Below are positions 46,171 to 54,012 of a stretch of DNA of 64,000 nucleotides, piece by piece. The stretch is from Micromonospora kangleipakensis (GTDB lineage Bacteria > Actinomycetota > Actinomycetes > Mycobacteriales > Micromonosporaceae), in assembly GCF_004217615.1 (NCBI RefSeq), contig NZ_SHLD01000001.1, positions 5,332,001 to 5,396,000 on the forward strand, given 5' to 3'. Both the position numbers and the translations under genes were made by a program. The first letter of the stretch is position 1. Each line of letters begins with the position of its first letter. Below the pieces are notes generated by a model, which did not search any database, was not told the origin of the DNA, and saw only the letters and a program-made list of their open reading frames with translations.

Positions 46171-49050
46171 ATGGAGGCGGCGACGATTCTCACCGCGCTC
46201 GCCGACCTGGCCCCGGCCGGCGCCGAGCGCGTCTTCGACGTGTCCGGCACCGGTCGTCCGCTGGTCTGGCTGCCCGAGCCGGACCGGGGTCCGCGCGGCG
46301 CCCGGTTGGACCGCCTGGCGGCACTGGACGCGCTGCACCGCGACGAACGGATCCTGCGCCGCGGCCTGGCCTTCGTGGTGGGCGCGGCCGACCTGGACGG
46401 TGGGCGACGCCGGGTGCGGCTGCCGCTGCTGGCCCAGCCGGTCCGGCTGGACCGCGCCCGGCGCGGCTACCGGGTCGTCCCCGCCGGGGACCTGGAACTC
46501 ACCCCGCTGATCGAGGACCGGGAGCTGGCCGCCCGGCTGGAAGCCGCCCCCGGGCTGGCCGCGCCGGGCTGGCTGGCGGCGGCCGGCACCTCGGCGTGGA
46601 TCACGGCGGCGGCCGGGGCGGCCGGGCTGAAGCTGGACCGGATGGTGGCGAAGCCGCCCCGCAGCGTCGACGACACGGTGCTCACCGGAGTGGCCGCCGC
46701 CGCGCTCTTCGTGACCCGCGACGTGCTCGCCGGTCGGCTGCGGGACACCCTGCTGAGCTGGGCCGGCCGTCCGGGGTTGGCGGCGACCGCCCTGGCCCGG
46801 CTCTACACCGACGACGCGGGCCTGACCGCCGGGCCGCCCACGGGGGTCGACCAGCCGGGCGGGGCGGTGCCCGGCCGCGGCCCGGGCGGCTCGACCTGGG
46901 CCGCCGGGGTGTCCGCGGTGGCGGTCGGCCTGGTTGACGGGCGCGGCCACGAGGGCCCGGCAGCGGAGGAGGAGGTGCTCTCGCCGCTGCCGCTGAACGC
47001 GGCGCAGCGGGACGTGGTGCGGCGGACCCGGACGGAACCGGTGGTGGTGGTCTCCGGCGCGCCGGGCAACGGCAAGAGCCACACCCTGGTGGCCGCCGCG
47101 CTGGACACCGTGGACCGGGGCGGGTCGGTGCTGGTGGCGACGCAGTCGGTGCACGCGGCGGACGTGCTCGGCGACCTGCTGCGGCGCCACCCCGGGCCGG
47201 TCCCGGTGCTCTTCGGCGACGCGGAGCGCCGCGAGGCGATCGCCGCCGACCTGGCCGGCGGCGCGGCGGCCGGGGCCGACGACGCACTGCTCCGGGCCGA
47301 CGCCGCCGCCGTGGACGCCGCCCGGAGCCGGGTCGCCGCCGTCCGGGCCGGGATCGTCGCCGCCCTCGACCAGGAGCGCCTGGCCGCCACGCTGCCCGCC
47401 TGGCAACCGCTGTTGCCCGCGCTGAGCCAGGACGCGCCGGGCGCGTTCGACCCGGACGTCGACCTGACGGCGATCCGTACCGCGCTGGCCGGCGCCGCCC
47501 GGGCCGGGGCCGGCTGGTGGCGGCGCTGGCGGCGGGCCCGCGCCGCCGGCCGGCTACGGCGGTTGGCGGGCGCCACCGCCGACGTACCGGAGGAACGGTT
47601 GCGGGCCGCGGTGGAGGCGGCGACGGCGGTACGGGCGGCCGCGCGGCTGGCCGCGACCGGCGGCACCGACCTGACGCCGGCCTGGCAGGCGCTCACCGAG
47701 GCGGACGACGCGCTCGCCGCAGCCGTCGGCACGGCGATGCGGCACCAGTCGACCAGCGCCCGCCGGTGGAGCGCCGACGCGCGCCGCGCCGCCAGCGGAC
47801 TCGGCGCGGCGCTGCGGGCCGGCCGCAACCGCCGCCGCGAGCTGCTCGCCGGGCTGGACGCCGGGGCGCTGGTCCGGGCACTGCCACTCTGGGTGGGCAC
47901 GGTCGCCGACGTGGAGGACCTGCTGCCACCGGTGGCCGGCATGTTCGACCTGGTGGTGCTCGACGAGGCGGCGCACATCGACCAGCTCCGGGCCGCCCCG
48001 GTGCTGGCCCGGGCGCGGCACGCGCTGGTCGCCGGCGATCCGCGGCAGCTCCGCTTCGTGTCGTTCGTGGCCGACGTGGACGTGACCGCGACGCTGCGCC
48101 GGCACGGCCTGGACCGCTTCGCCGACCGGCTCGACGTGCGCCGGTCGAGCGCGTTCGACGTGGCGACCGGCGCCGCGCCGGTCACCTGGCTCGGCGAGCA
48201 CCACCGCTCGGTGCCGCACCTGATCGGCTTCTCCGCCCGCCGGTTCTACGACGACCGGCTGGAACTGGTGACCCGGCACCCGCGCAACGAGCGCGCCGAC
48301 GTCATCGACGTGCTGACCGTCGCGGACGCGGCCGTGGTCGACGGCGTCAATCAGGCGGAGGTGGCCGCGGCGCTCGCCCTGGTCCGGAAGCTCGCGGCGG
48401 ACCCGCCCGGGGGCGGGATCGCGGTGGTCAGCCCGTTCCGGGCGCAGGCCGACGCGCTGGAGGCGGCGCTGCTGGCCGCGTACGACGTCGACGAGATCGA
48501 ACGCCTCGGCCTGCGCTCCGGGACGGTGCACGCGTTCCAGGGCAGCGAGGCGGACGTGGTGATCGCCTCGCTGGGGCTGGTCGACGCCGACCCGCCGACC
48601 CGGCACCGGTTCGTGGCCGAGCCGAACCTGTTCAACGTCCTGGTCACCCGGGCCCGGAACCGCCTGACCGTGGTCACCTCGCTGCGGTCGCCCGAGGGCC
48701 TGGTCGCGGACTACCTCGCGTACGCCGCCCGGCCGCCGGCCGCCGCCCCGGACGCGGGCCGGGCGGCGGGCTGGACCGCCGAGCTGGCCGAGGAGTTGCG
48801 CCGGCTCGGAGTGCCGGTCCGGCCGGAGTACCCGGTCGGCCGCTGGCGGCTCGACCTCTGCGTGGGCGGGGACGCGGACGCGGTCGGGGTGATCTGCGGC
48901 GTGCACCCGGACGGGGTCGCGGCGCACGTGGAGCGGCAGCGGACGCTGCTGCGGGCCGGGTGGCAGCTGGTGGACGTCTTCGCCAGCCGCTGGTCGGACG
49001 ACCCGATCCGGGCGGGCCTGGACCTCGCCGCCCGACTCACGCGAGGATGA
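46171..49050 (+). CDS. DNA2-like superfamily 1 helicase with C-terminal Vsr/MTES_1575-type domain
   Basis: 959 aa from ATG 46171. The N-terminal 270 residues are an unassigned domain. Helicase motifs follow in order: Walker A GAPGNGKSHT (about 295), DEAAH (about 596), GDPRQL (about 622), the motif V segment VHAFQGSEADVV and motif VI NVLVTRARNRLTVV. An Ala/Arg-rich helical insertion separates motifs I and II. The last 85 residues (GVPVRPEYPVGRWRLDLCVGG onward) resemble the Vsr/REase_MTES_1575 nuclease fold, but the usual IECDG metal site reads VICGVH, so cutting activity is doubtful. Similar helicase-nuclease fusions occur in phage-defence loci. It sits in a region full of gene remnants. Confidence 0.82.
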   Translation: MEAATILTALADLAPAGAERVFDVSGTGRPLVWLPEPDRGPRGARLDRLAALDALHRDERILRRGLAFVVGAADLDGGRRRVRLPLLAQPVRLDRARRGYRVVPAGDLELTPLIEDRELAARLEAAPGLAAPGWLAAAGTSAWITAAAGAAGLKLDRMVAKPPRSVDDTVLTGVAAAALFVTRDVLAGRLRDTLLSWAGRPGLAATALARLYTDDAGLTAGPPTGVDQPGGAVPGRGPGGSTWAAGVSAVAVGLVDGRGHEGPAAEEEVLSPLPLNAAQRDVVRRTRTEPVVVVSGAPGNGKSHTLVAAALDTVDRGGSVLVATQSVHAADVLGDLLRRHPGPVPVLFGDAERREAIAADLAGGAAAGADDALLRADAAAVDAARSRVAAVRAGIVAALDQERLAATLPAWQPLLPALSQDAPGAFDPDVDLTAIRTALAGAARAGAGWWRRWRRARAAGRLRRLAGATADVPEERLRAAVEAATAVRAAARLAATGGTDLTPAWQALTEADDALAAAVGTAMRHQSTSARRWSADARRAASGLGAALRAGRNRRRELLAGLDAGALVRALPLWVGTVADVEDLLPPVAGMFDLVVLDEAAHIDQLRAAPVLARARHALVAGDPRQLRFVSFVADVDVTATLRRHGLDRFADRLDVRRSSAFDVATGAAPVTWLGEHHRSVPHLIGFSARRFYDDRLELVTRHPRNERADVIDVLTVADAAVVDGVNQAEVAAALALVRKLAADPPGGGIAVVSPFRAQADALEAALLAAYDVDEIERLGLRSGTVHAFQGSEADVVIASLGLVDADPPTRHRFVAEPNLFNVLVTRARNRLTVVTSLRSPEGLVADYLAYAARPPAAAPDAGRAAGWTAELAEELRRLGVPVRPEYPVGRWRLDLCVGGDADAVGVICGVHPDGVAAHVERQRTLLRAGWQLVDVFASRWSDDPIRAGLDLAARLTRG

Positions 49051-49056
49051 CCTGAC

Positions 49057-49263
49057 TCAAGCCGCCTTGTAGACCGTATCGAGATGCCACTCTAGAAATT
49101 CGCTGTGCGGCCGATCGCCTCGCCGCTCCGGCACAGCGATCTCAGTCCCCGCCTTGGCGTAGAACTGCTCACCGTTGCCGAACTCGCTGCGCAGTCTTGG
49201 GCTGACCAGGAGGCGGTACTTCGGATCGACTCCGAGATATCCACCGTTGCCGACATTCTCGCG
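49057..49263 (-). pseudogene. C-terminal remnant of an HNH endonuclease
   Basis: The frame GGYLGVDPKYRLLVSPRLRSEF then GEQFYAKAGTEIAVPERRGDRP then HSEFLEWHLDTVYKAA fits the C-terminal part of HNH restriction-like endonucleases (the EWH near the end is typical). The HNH catalytic part is missing. It ends 7 bases from the helicase stop, converging with it. A plus-strand reading of the same region ending GNGYAPPTDPHWWDRYPGW at 49359 is also protein-like and may be another gene end. Confidence 0.5.
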
Positions 49264-49332
49264 CGAGACCTCGTCACCCAGTTCGGCGGCGGCCCGTCCG
49301 GCAACGGATACGCACCCCCGACTGACCCGCAC

Positions 49333-49894
49333 TGGTGGGACCGCTACCCGGGCTGGTAGCTCTCCCGCCGGTTTCTCGCCTTCACCGAGTTACGGGACCT
49401 CCCTTGGCCGCCGACGTGGAGCGCCAGCCAGACATCTCCCATCAAGGATCCCGCCCGCTTCAGTAAAGGCGACTCAGGACTCTGTAGGTCAGAGCCGCCT
49501 ACGGCCTACTCAGCAACTCCCGCAGGCGCTTCGCGCCACGATCGGAACACCTTGCGACATCGCGTAAGCGGCCGCCGCCTCTGGTGACAGCGCTCCGACG
49601 CGTACGTGTCCGGCAAGCTTGCGGCGGGCATGGTCCTTCTCGTGCGATCCGGTCCAGCCGTTGTTGCCACCGAAAAGACAACGGAGCTTCGGCGCGGGCG
49701 TGCCGACGCAGCAGCAGGCGTGGCTCGTCGGCGAGCGCGTCGACCTCCGCGGCGGCCCGCACCGCGGCGACCGCCACCGCGAGACGCAGCGCATCCGCGG
49801 TACGCACCGAGCCGCGGCTGCCGAGCAGCACCGCGGCCACCTCGGCGACGCACTGTGGCGGCCGCCCACCTGGAGCGGTGGGCCGGCCGCAGCG
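49333..49894. other. 560-base stretch of degenerate sequence
   Basis: No intact gene is supported. A minus-strand frame between 49499 and 49890 begins with coding-like sequence (RTADALRLAVAVAAVRAAAEVDALADEPRLLL). Coding character then appears to move to another frame (RKLAGHVRVGALSPEAAAAYAMS), as in a frameshifted pseudogene. No family was recognised. The part 49360-49498 has lower GC and nothing recognisable. Confidence 0.35.
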
Positions 49895-50668
49895 TCACAT
49901 GGAGAAGTTCGGGTCGTTCTTGATGATCGAGAAGACGCCACCCTGCGGGTCGGTGAGTGTGGCGAATCGCCCGGCGGGCGAGTCCTGCCGCAGCCTCTCC
50001 GTCGCGCCTAGCGAGATGGCCAGGTCCGCGGTGGCGTCGCAGTCGTCGACGGCGAAGTAGACGCTCCACTGCGAGGGCATCGGTCCCCAGTCGGGCCTGA
50101 TTTGCATGGCTCCCGCCACGGGCTGCCCACCGGCCTCGATGAGCGTGTAGGTCTCGTTGCCGCCCATTGCCACGTCCCGCATCGTGACCCCGAAGACGGA
50201 GGTGTAGAACGCCTTGCTCGCCGCGATGTCGCTCGTCATGAGCTCGGCCCAGGTGAGGCTGCCGTGCTCGCCGGTCACCTCGGCACCGCGGTGCTTGCCG
50301 GGCTGCCAGATCGAGACGTACGCGCCAGTCGGGTCGAGCAGGACCGCCATGGTGCCCTGGTCCATCACCTGCATCGGTGCCATGATCACCTTTGCGCCGG
50401 CGCCCTCCGCGGCGGCAGCGGTCGCCGTCGCGTCGTCCGTAGCGAGATAGGTCGCCCAGGACGTGCCGCGCTTTGGATCCGCCGCCGGGCCGATCCCGGC
50501 CGTCTGCCGGCCGTCCTTGAGGAACGCTCCGTAGCCGCCCGCGTCGGGTCCGAAATCCAGGTGTGTCCAGCCGAAGAGCCGGGTGTAGAAGGCGACGGCA
50601 CCCGGAATGTCGGTCGTGCCGATGTCAACCCAGGTCGGGGCGCCCTTGGGGAACTCTGGTGTCGTCAT
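49895..50668 (-). CDS. VOC-family protein with two glyoxalase domains
   Basis: 257 aa. Two vicinal-oxygen-chelate domains in tandem begin GAPTWVDIGTTDIPGAVAFYTRLFGW and LTWAELMTSDIAASKAFYTSVFGV, each about 120 residues and ending with a DPTGAYVSIWQ or DPQGGVFSIIK strand. This two-domain arrangement is frequent in actinobacteria (hydroxylase-annotated proteins) with no firm function. Ligand binding or an isomerase/dioxygenase-type reaction are possible. The ATG at 50668 is preferred, since the upstream frame carries no ribosome-binding site. Confidence 0.85.
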   Translation of the reverse strand: MTTPEFPKGAPTWVDIGTTDIPGAVAFYTRLFGWTHLDFGPDAGGYGAFLKDGRQTAGIGPAADPKRGTSWATYLATDDATATAAAAEGAGAKVIMAPMQVMDQGTMAVLLDPTGAYVSIWQPGKHRGAEVTGEHGSLTWAELMTSDIAASKAFYTSVFGVTMRDVAMGGNETYTLIEAGGQPVAGAMQIRPDWGPMPSQWSVYFAVDDCDATADLAISLGATERLRQDSPAGRFATLTDPQGGVFSIIKNDPNFSM

Positions 50669-50837
50669 GCCGCCATCCTGACATACCGGTCGGATACTTC
50701 CGGGCCGGTCGCGCGCCGCGGTGGCGTTCGCGCAAGCCAAGTGATCTCGCCCGGCGCGCCCAGAGAGCAGTGATATCAACTACGCGAATTCTTGACATCA
50801 TCGGTACTGGCTCGCTGCCGGCAGAGAGGCCCTTACC

Positions 50838-51047
50838 ATGTCGCGAACGATCCTGGACGTTGACGACGACCTGCTCGCGGAAGCGTCGAAGATCCTGGGT
50901 ACCACGACGAAGAAGGCGACTGTCAACGCCGCTCTTGAGGCGGTGGTCAATAGGGAAAAGCGGCGCGAGTTTGCCGACTGGCTCAAGAGCGGTGGGCTTC
51001 CCGACCTGACCGGTGGAACGGGCGCGGCCAAGCCGGACGCGGCGTGA
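50838..51047 (+). CDS. vapB: VapB-type antitoxin
   Basis: 69 aa. The first 50 residues (RTILDVDDDLLAEASKILGTTTKKATVNAALEAVV) are a typical ribbon-helix-helix DNA-binding domain. The rest, ending GGLPDLTGGTGAAKPDAA, should wrap the toxin. Its stop overlaps the toxin start as GTGA. A TGATATCA palindrome at 50771-50778 and a TTGACA box at 50792-50797 lie upstream and may form the autoregulated promoter. Confidence 0.85.
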   Translation: MSRTILDVDDDLLAEASKILGTTTKKATVNAALEAVVNREKRREFADWLKSGGLPDLTGGTGAAKPDAA

Positions 51048-51463
51048 GCCGGGAGCTTTTCGTCCTCGACGAGTCGGCGCTCGCCCGCTGGCCCAAGCCC
51101 ACCGTAGCCCCCGTGCTCGATGAGTTGTCCGACAGAGGGCTGCTGGCGGTGTGCGGAGCGGTGGAGATCGAGGTGATCCACAGTGCCCGCACGGCCAAGG
51201 ACGCGCAGCGCGCGCGTTGGCTCCTCGGCGGTTTCCAGTGGCTGGCCATGCCCGACGAGATCTGGGACCGGGCGATCGACGTCCAGGTCCAGGCGCTCCA
51301 CAAGGGCAACCACCGAGCCCTGTCGATGGCGGACCTGCTGATCGCCGCCACCGCCGAACGCCACGGCGCCACCGTGCTGCACTACGACGGTGGCTTCGAC
51401 CTGATCACGGCAATCACCGGTCAGCCAACAGCCTGGGTGGTGCCTCCCGGCTCGGCTGACTAA
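51044..51463 (+). CDS. vapC: VapC-type PIN-domain ribonuclease toxin
   Basis: 139 aa. The PIN acidic residues are present: Asp9 in FVLDESAL, Glu43 in VEIEVIH, Asp97 in SMADLLIAATAE and Asp115 in HYDGGFDLI. The toxin probably cleaves tRNA or rRNA when freed from the antitoxin encoded just upstream. The GTG at 51044 overlaps the antitoxin stop (GTGA), ensuring coupled translation. All catalytic residues are kept, so the pair is probably active, and it lies in the lower-GC accessory region. Confidence 0.88.
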   Translation: MSRELFVLDESALARWPKPTVAPVLDELSDRGLLAVCGAVEIEVIHSARTAKDAQRARWLLGGFQWLAMPDEIWDRAIDVQVQALHKGNHRALSMADLLIAATAERHGATVLHYDGGFDLITAITGQPTAWVVPPGSAD

Positions 51464-51484
51464 TCCGAGACGTCAACCCCACAA

Positions 51485-51501
51485 GATCGCTGTTGGCGAT
51501 C
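51485..51501 (+). terminator. small hairpin after vapBC
   Basis: GATCGC-TGTTG-GCGATC forms a perfect 6-bp stem 21 bases after the vapC stop. It is weak. The rest of 51464-51645 has a possible minus-strand coding tail (ECDNEWIALPDAWVVNVHR, ending at 51512) that I cannot assign. Confidence 0.3.
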
Positions 51502-51645
51502 CCGACGACCATCAGGAAGCCGCCACCGCGCTGCGGTGGACGTTGACGACCCAGGCGTCCGGCAGGGCGATCCACTCGTTGTCGCATTCAACTGGGGTGT
51601 CGAGACACCTTCACCGAACTCCGCAGCCCGCTGTTGATCGGGGCG

Positions 51646-52329
51646 TCAGCCCTGGGCGGCGGGCTCCGACTGTGGCTGGCGGGCCTGGAGGAACGGCCCG
51701 AGGCCCGTCCCGTCCTCGTTGGCCAGGAAGGCGCCGCGGGCGTTCAGCAGCGCCTCGTCGGCGTGCGCCATGCAGCCCCACACGGTGTCGCCCCACGAGT
51801 CGGCGAGCTTCACCTCGGCCGGCTCCGGGCACGCCTCGCCGCGCGGGCCGCCGATCTGGCAGTGAGCCGGGGCGCCGCCCCGGCGGTTGGCCGCCTCGGC
51901 GGCCTGACGGATCAGCGAGAAGCGCGCCTCGCCGGGCTGCTCGACCCGGGCCTGCCCGGGTACGGCCCGGCGCTGCCCGAAGACCACCACGTTGCCGTCC
52001 GGGTCGGCGGTCCGGCACTCCCCGCCCGGGGCGTGCTCGGGGTAGCCGACCCGCTCGACGGCGTGCCCGGCGGCGGTCAGCCGCTGGAGCGTCGCCGTCA
52101 GGTCGTCGACGTAGAAATAGATCAGCAGGGGCAGCTCGACGATGATCAGGCGCGGCGTCACCGCCGCCAGCAGCAGGGTCAGCTCGCCACACTGCAGGTA
52201 CGACCAGCGGGACTCGCCGTCGCCGCCGGAGCGCTGCTCGGAGTAACCGAAGACCGCGTAGAACCGCCGGGCGGCGTCGGCGTCCGAGACGTACAGCACC
52301 GGTACCTGAGCCTGCACTCCGTTATGCAC
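51646..52329 (-). CDS. VOC-family protein with a C-terminal cysteine-containing extension
   Basis: 227 aa. Residues 1-120 are a single glyoxalase/bleomycin-resistance-like domain (VPVLYVSDADAARRFYAVFGYSE, YFYVDDLTATLQRL, DPDGNVVVFGQR). The C-terminal 100 residues hold spaced His and Cys (AHCQIGG, EACPEP, WGCMAHAD) and read like a separate small fold seen attached to some actinobacterial VOC proteins. The GTG at 52329 has no clear ribosome-binding site. The reaction is unknown. It is divergent from the gene at 52428. Confidence 0.8.
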   Translation of the reverse strand: MHNGVQAQVPVLYVSDADAARRFYAVFGYSEQRSGGDGESRWSYLQCGELTLLLAAVTPRLIIVELPLLIYFYVDDLTATLQRLTAAGHAVERVGYPEHAPGGECRTADPDGNVVVFGQRRAVPGQARVEQPGEARFSLIRQAAEAANRRGGAPAHCQIGGPRGEACPEPAEVKLADSWGDTVWGCMAHADEALLNARGAFLANEDGTGLGPFLQARQPQSEPAAQG

Positions 52330-52412
52330 CGCGCCACTCTACCCACGACGGACCTCCGACTCAGGTGTTGGAGATCGGGTTTTCCGGGAGATCTTCATGT
52401 CACCCCGGTCGG

Positions 52413-52418
52413 CTAGCC
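52413..52418 (+). promoter_or_regulatory. -10 box before the unknown gene at 52428
   Basis: TAGCCT lies 9 bases before ATG 52428, with no ribosome-binding site, consistent with a leaderless or nearly leaderless transcript. Confidence 0.35.
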
Positions 52419-52427
52419 TCACCGGCC

Positions 52428-53384
52428 ATGACGGTGATCCTCCCGGTGCACACCCGCCTGGTCGACGGGCGGCTGTTCGCGTACGACCTGTCCCGACCGC
52501 CGGCCGCGACGGGCCCGCTCTCCCCGGACGCGGTCTTCGACCTCATGGGCGAAGACGGCCGGGTCGAGGGCCGGGCGGTGACCCGCGACTTGAGCCGGGC
52601 GGTGTACGCGACGACGGACGTCGTGCGGTGCGTGGACCGGGACGGCCGGGTGTTCTGGCGGCTGGAGTTCGGGCCGCGCCCGGAACAGGGACTCGTCAAC
52701 GCCCGGGTCTCGTGCGAGTTCTCGCTCGATGAGCGGCTCGTGTGGATCTACCGGCCGGACGGGATGGCCATGCGCGGCAACGGGCTCGACCGGTGGCTGG
52801 TGGTCGACACGGTGACGGGCGACGTCCGGGCGGACGTCGAGTTGCCGAGCGTCGGCCACGGCGCGGAGCACTTCCCCGAGCCGGACGGTGTGCACATGCT
52901 GCTCGACGTGGGCGAGGGGCAGGACGGCTCGCGGGTGTTCCGCGGCCGGCCCCTCGGGGCCGACATTGGGCTGGCCGACTACCCGTGGGAGGACCGGGTC
53001 GTGGTCAGCCTCGCCCCGGACGGCCGGCACGTGATGACCGTGCACCACGAGCAGGAGGACGTCGCCTTCCACACCTGGCCGGACGGCGCGGAGGTGGTCC
53101 GGATCCCGTTGGCGGCCTTCGGCCAGGAGTGGGGCGACGCGATGGTGGAGTGGGCCGGTGGCTACCTCGACCCGGAGACCGCCGTCGTCACGGTCGTCGG
53201 CGAGGACGAGGAGACCGAGCAGGAGTGGCACCGGCACCACCTGGTCGACGTCCGCACGGGCGAGATCCGGGGCGTCCTCGACGCGCCGACCCGAAACTCG
53301 TACGATCTGGAGCCGCTCGGCGACGGTAGCTTTCTGCGTACCGACGAGGAGGGCCGGCCCTGGCGGCACCGGCCCGGCGCCTGA
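52428..53384 (+). CDS. unknown beta-propeller-like protein
   Basis: 318 aa, not recognised. It is acidic and rich in Trp, Asp and Val. Repeated short segments end in W or F with D-G turns, for example DRDGRVFWRLEF, DERLVWIYRPDG, DRWLVVDTVTGDV, DGRHVMTVHHEQ and RHHLVDVRTGEIRG. This rhythm is that of a beta-propeller or WD-like fold. No signal peptide is visible, so it is probably cytoplasmic. It precedes another unknown gene on the same strand after about 100 bases. Confidence 0.65.
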   Translation: MTVILPVHTRLVDGRLFAYDLSRPPAATGPLSPDAVFDLMGEDGRVEGRAVTRDLSRAVYATTDVVRCVDRDGRVFWRLEFGPRPEQGLVNARVSCEFSLDERLVWIYRPDGMAMRGNGLDRWLVVDTVTGDVRADVELPSVGHGAEHFPEPDGVHMLLDVGEGQDGSRVFRGRPLGADIGLADYPWEDRVVVSLAPDGRHVMTVHHEQEDVAFHTWPDGAEVVRIPLAAFGQEWGDAMVEWAGGYLDPETAVVTVVGEDEETEQEWHRHHLVDVRTGEIRGVLDAPTRNSYDLEPLGDGSFLRTDEEGRPWRHRPGA

Positions 53385-53471
53385 CCCGGCCGCGCGGGGC
53401 GGTCGTCCGATGTTCGCCGGCCCTTGGGCTGCCGGGCGTCCCGGCGACCCCACGGGACCACGCGGCGCCCG

Positions 53472-53477
53472 TACGAT
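53472..53477 (+). promoter_or_regulatory. leaderless -10 box before the gene at 53484
   Basis: TACGAT ends exactly 6 bases before ATG 53484 and no ribosome-binding site is present. Confidence 0.45.
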
Positions 53478-53483
53478 CCCGCC

Positions 53484-53957
53484 ATGGCCTTCATCGACCG
53501 ACCTGGAAGCGAAGACTGGACGCCGCCGCGGCGGCCCGACTGCGCGTGTCCGGAGCACGACGACGAGCTGGCCGGCCTGGTGTTGCCGGTCACCGGGCGC
53601 GACATGGAGCCACTGACGGTCCGGGACCTCGTCGAGGCGAGCGCGCTCGGCGTCACGCCGGCGCAGTCGCGCGACCGGTGGCTGGAGATCTACGACGAGA
53701 CGGACAGCGGCCCGGACGTCATCGGCCCGTTCCACTGGGGGCTGTGGCTCGGCGACGAGGCCCGGATGTGCTACGACGACGACGCCGCGCGCACGCTGGA
53801 CCAGGCGCTGCTGGACCGGCCGGGCATCGAGCGGGTCGAGTGGATGGAGCGCGAGGAGTTCCTGGTCGGCGCGCCCGGCCTCTGCGCCGGCGGGATGCTG
53901 GCGGCGATGGCGCGCGCCCTGGCGGACCCGCGCGTCCGCGCCGCGCTCAGCCGGTAG
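53484..53957 (+). CDS. small acidic unknown protein
   Basis: 157 aa, strongly acidic and not recognised. It contains a short CACPEHDDE segment near residue 21 that could bind metal. The central part (RWLEIYDETDSGPDVIGPFHWGLWLGDEARMCYDDDAARTLDQALL) looks like an alpha/beta domain, and the C-terminus is a helix rich in Ala and Arg. No membrane segment is present. It converges on the ABC exporter gene. Confidence 0.62.
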   Translation: MAFIDRPGSEDWTPPRRPDCACPEHDDELAGLVLPVTGRDMEPLTVRDLVEASALGVTPAQSRDRWLEIYDETDSGPDVIGPFHWGLWLGDEARMCYDDDAARTLDQALLDRPGIERVEWMEREEFLVGAPGLCAGGMLAAMARALADPRVRAALSR

Positions 53958-54012
53958 CCCGGGGGCGGCCCGGCCCGGCGGTCGGAACGGCGCCGGGTCG
54001 GGGCGTGCCCGG

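Noticed and set aside
49105..49359. Plus-strand ORF overlapping the HNH remnant
   Set aside because: Its first part is the complement of recognisable HNH sequence. Only its last 25 residues look natural, so it is noted as a possible gene end and not called a gene.
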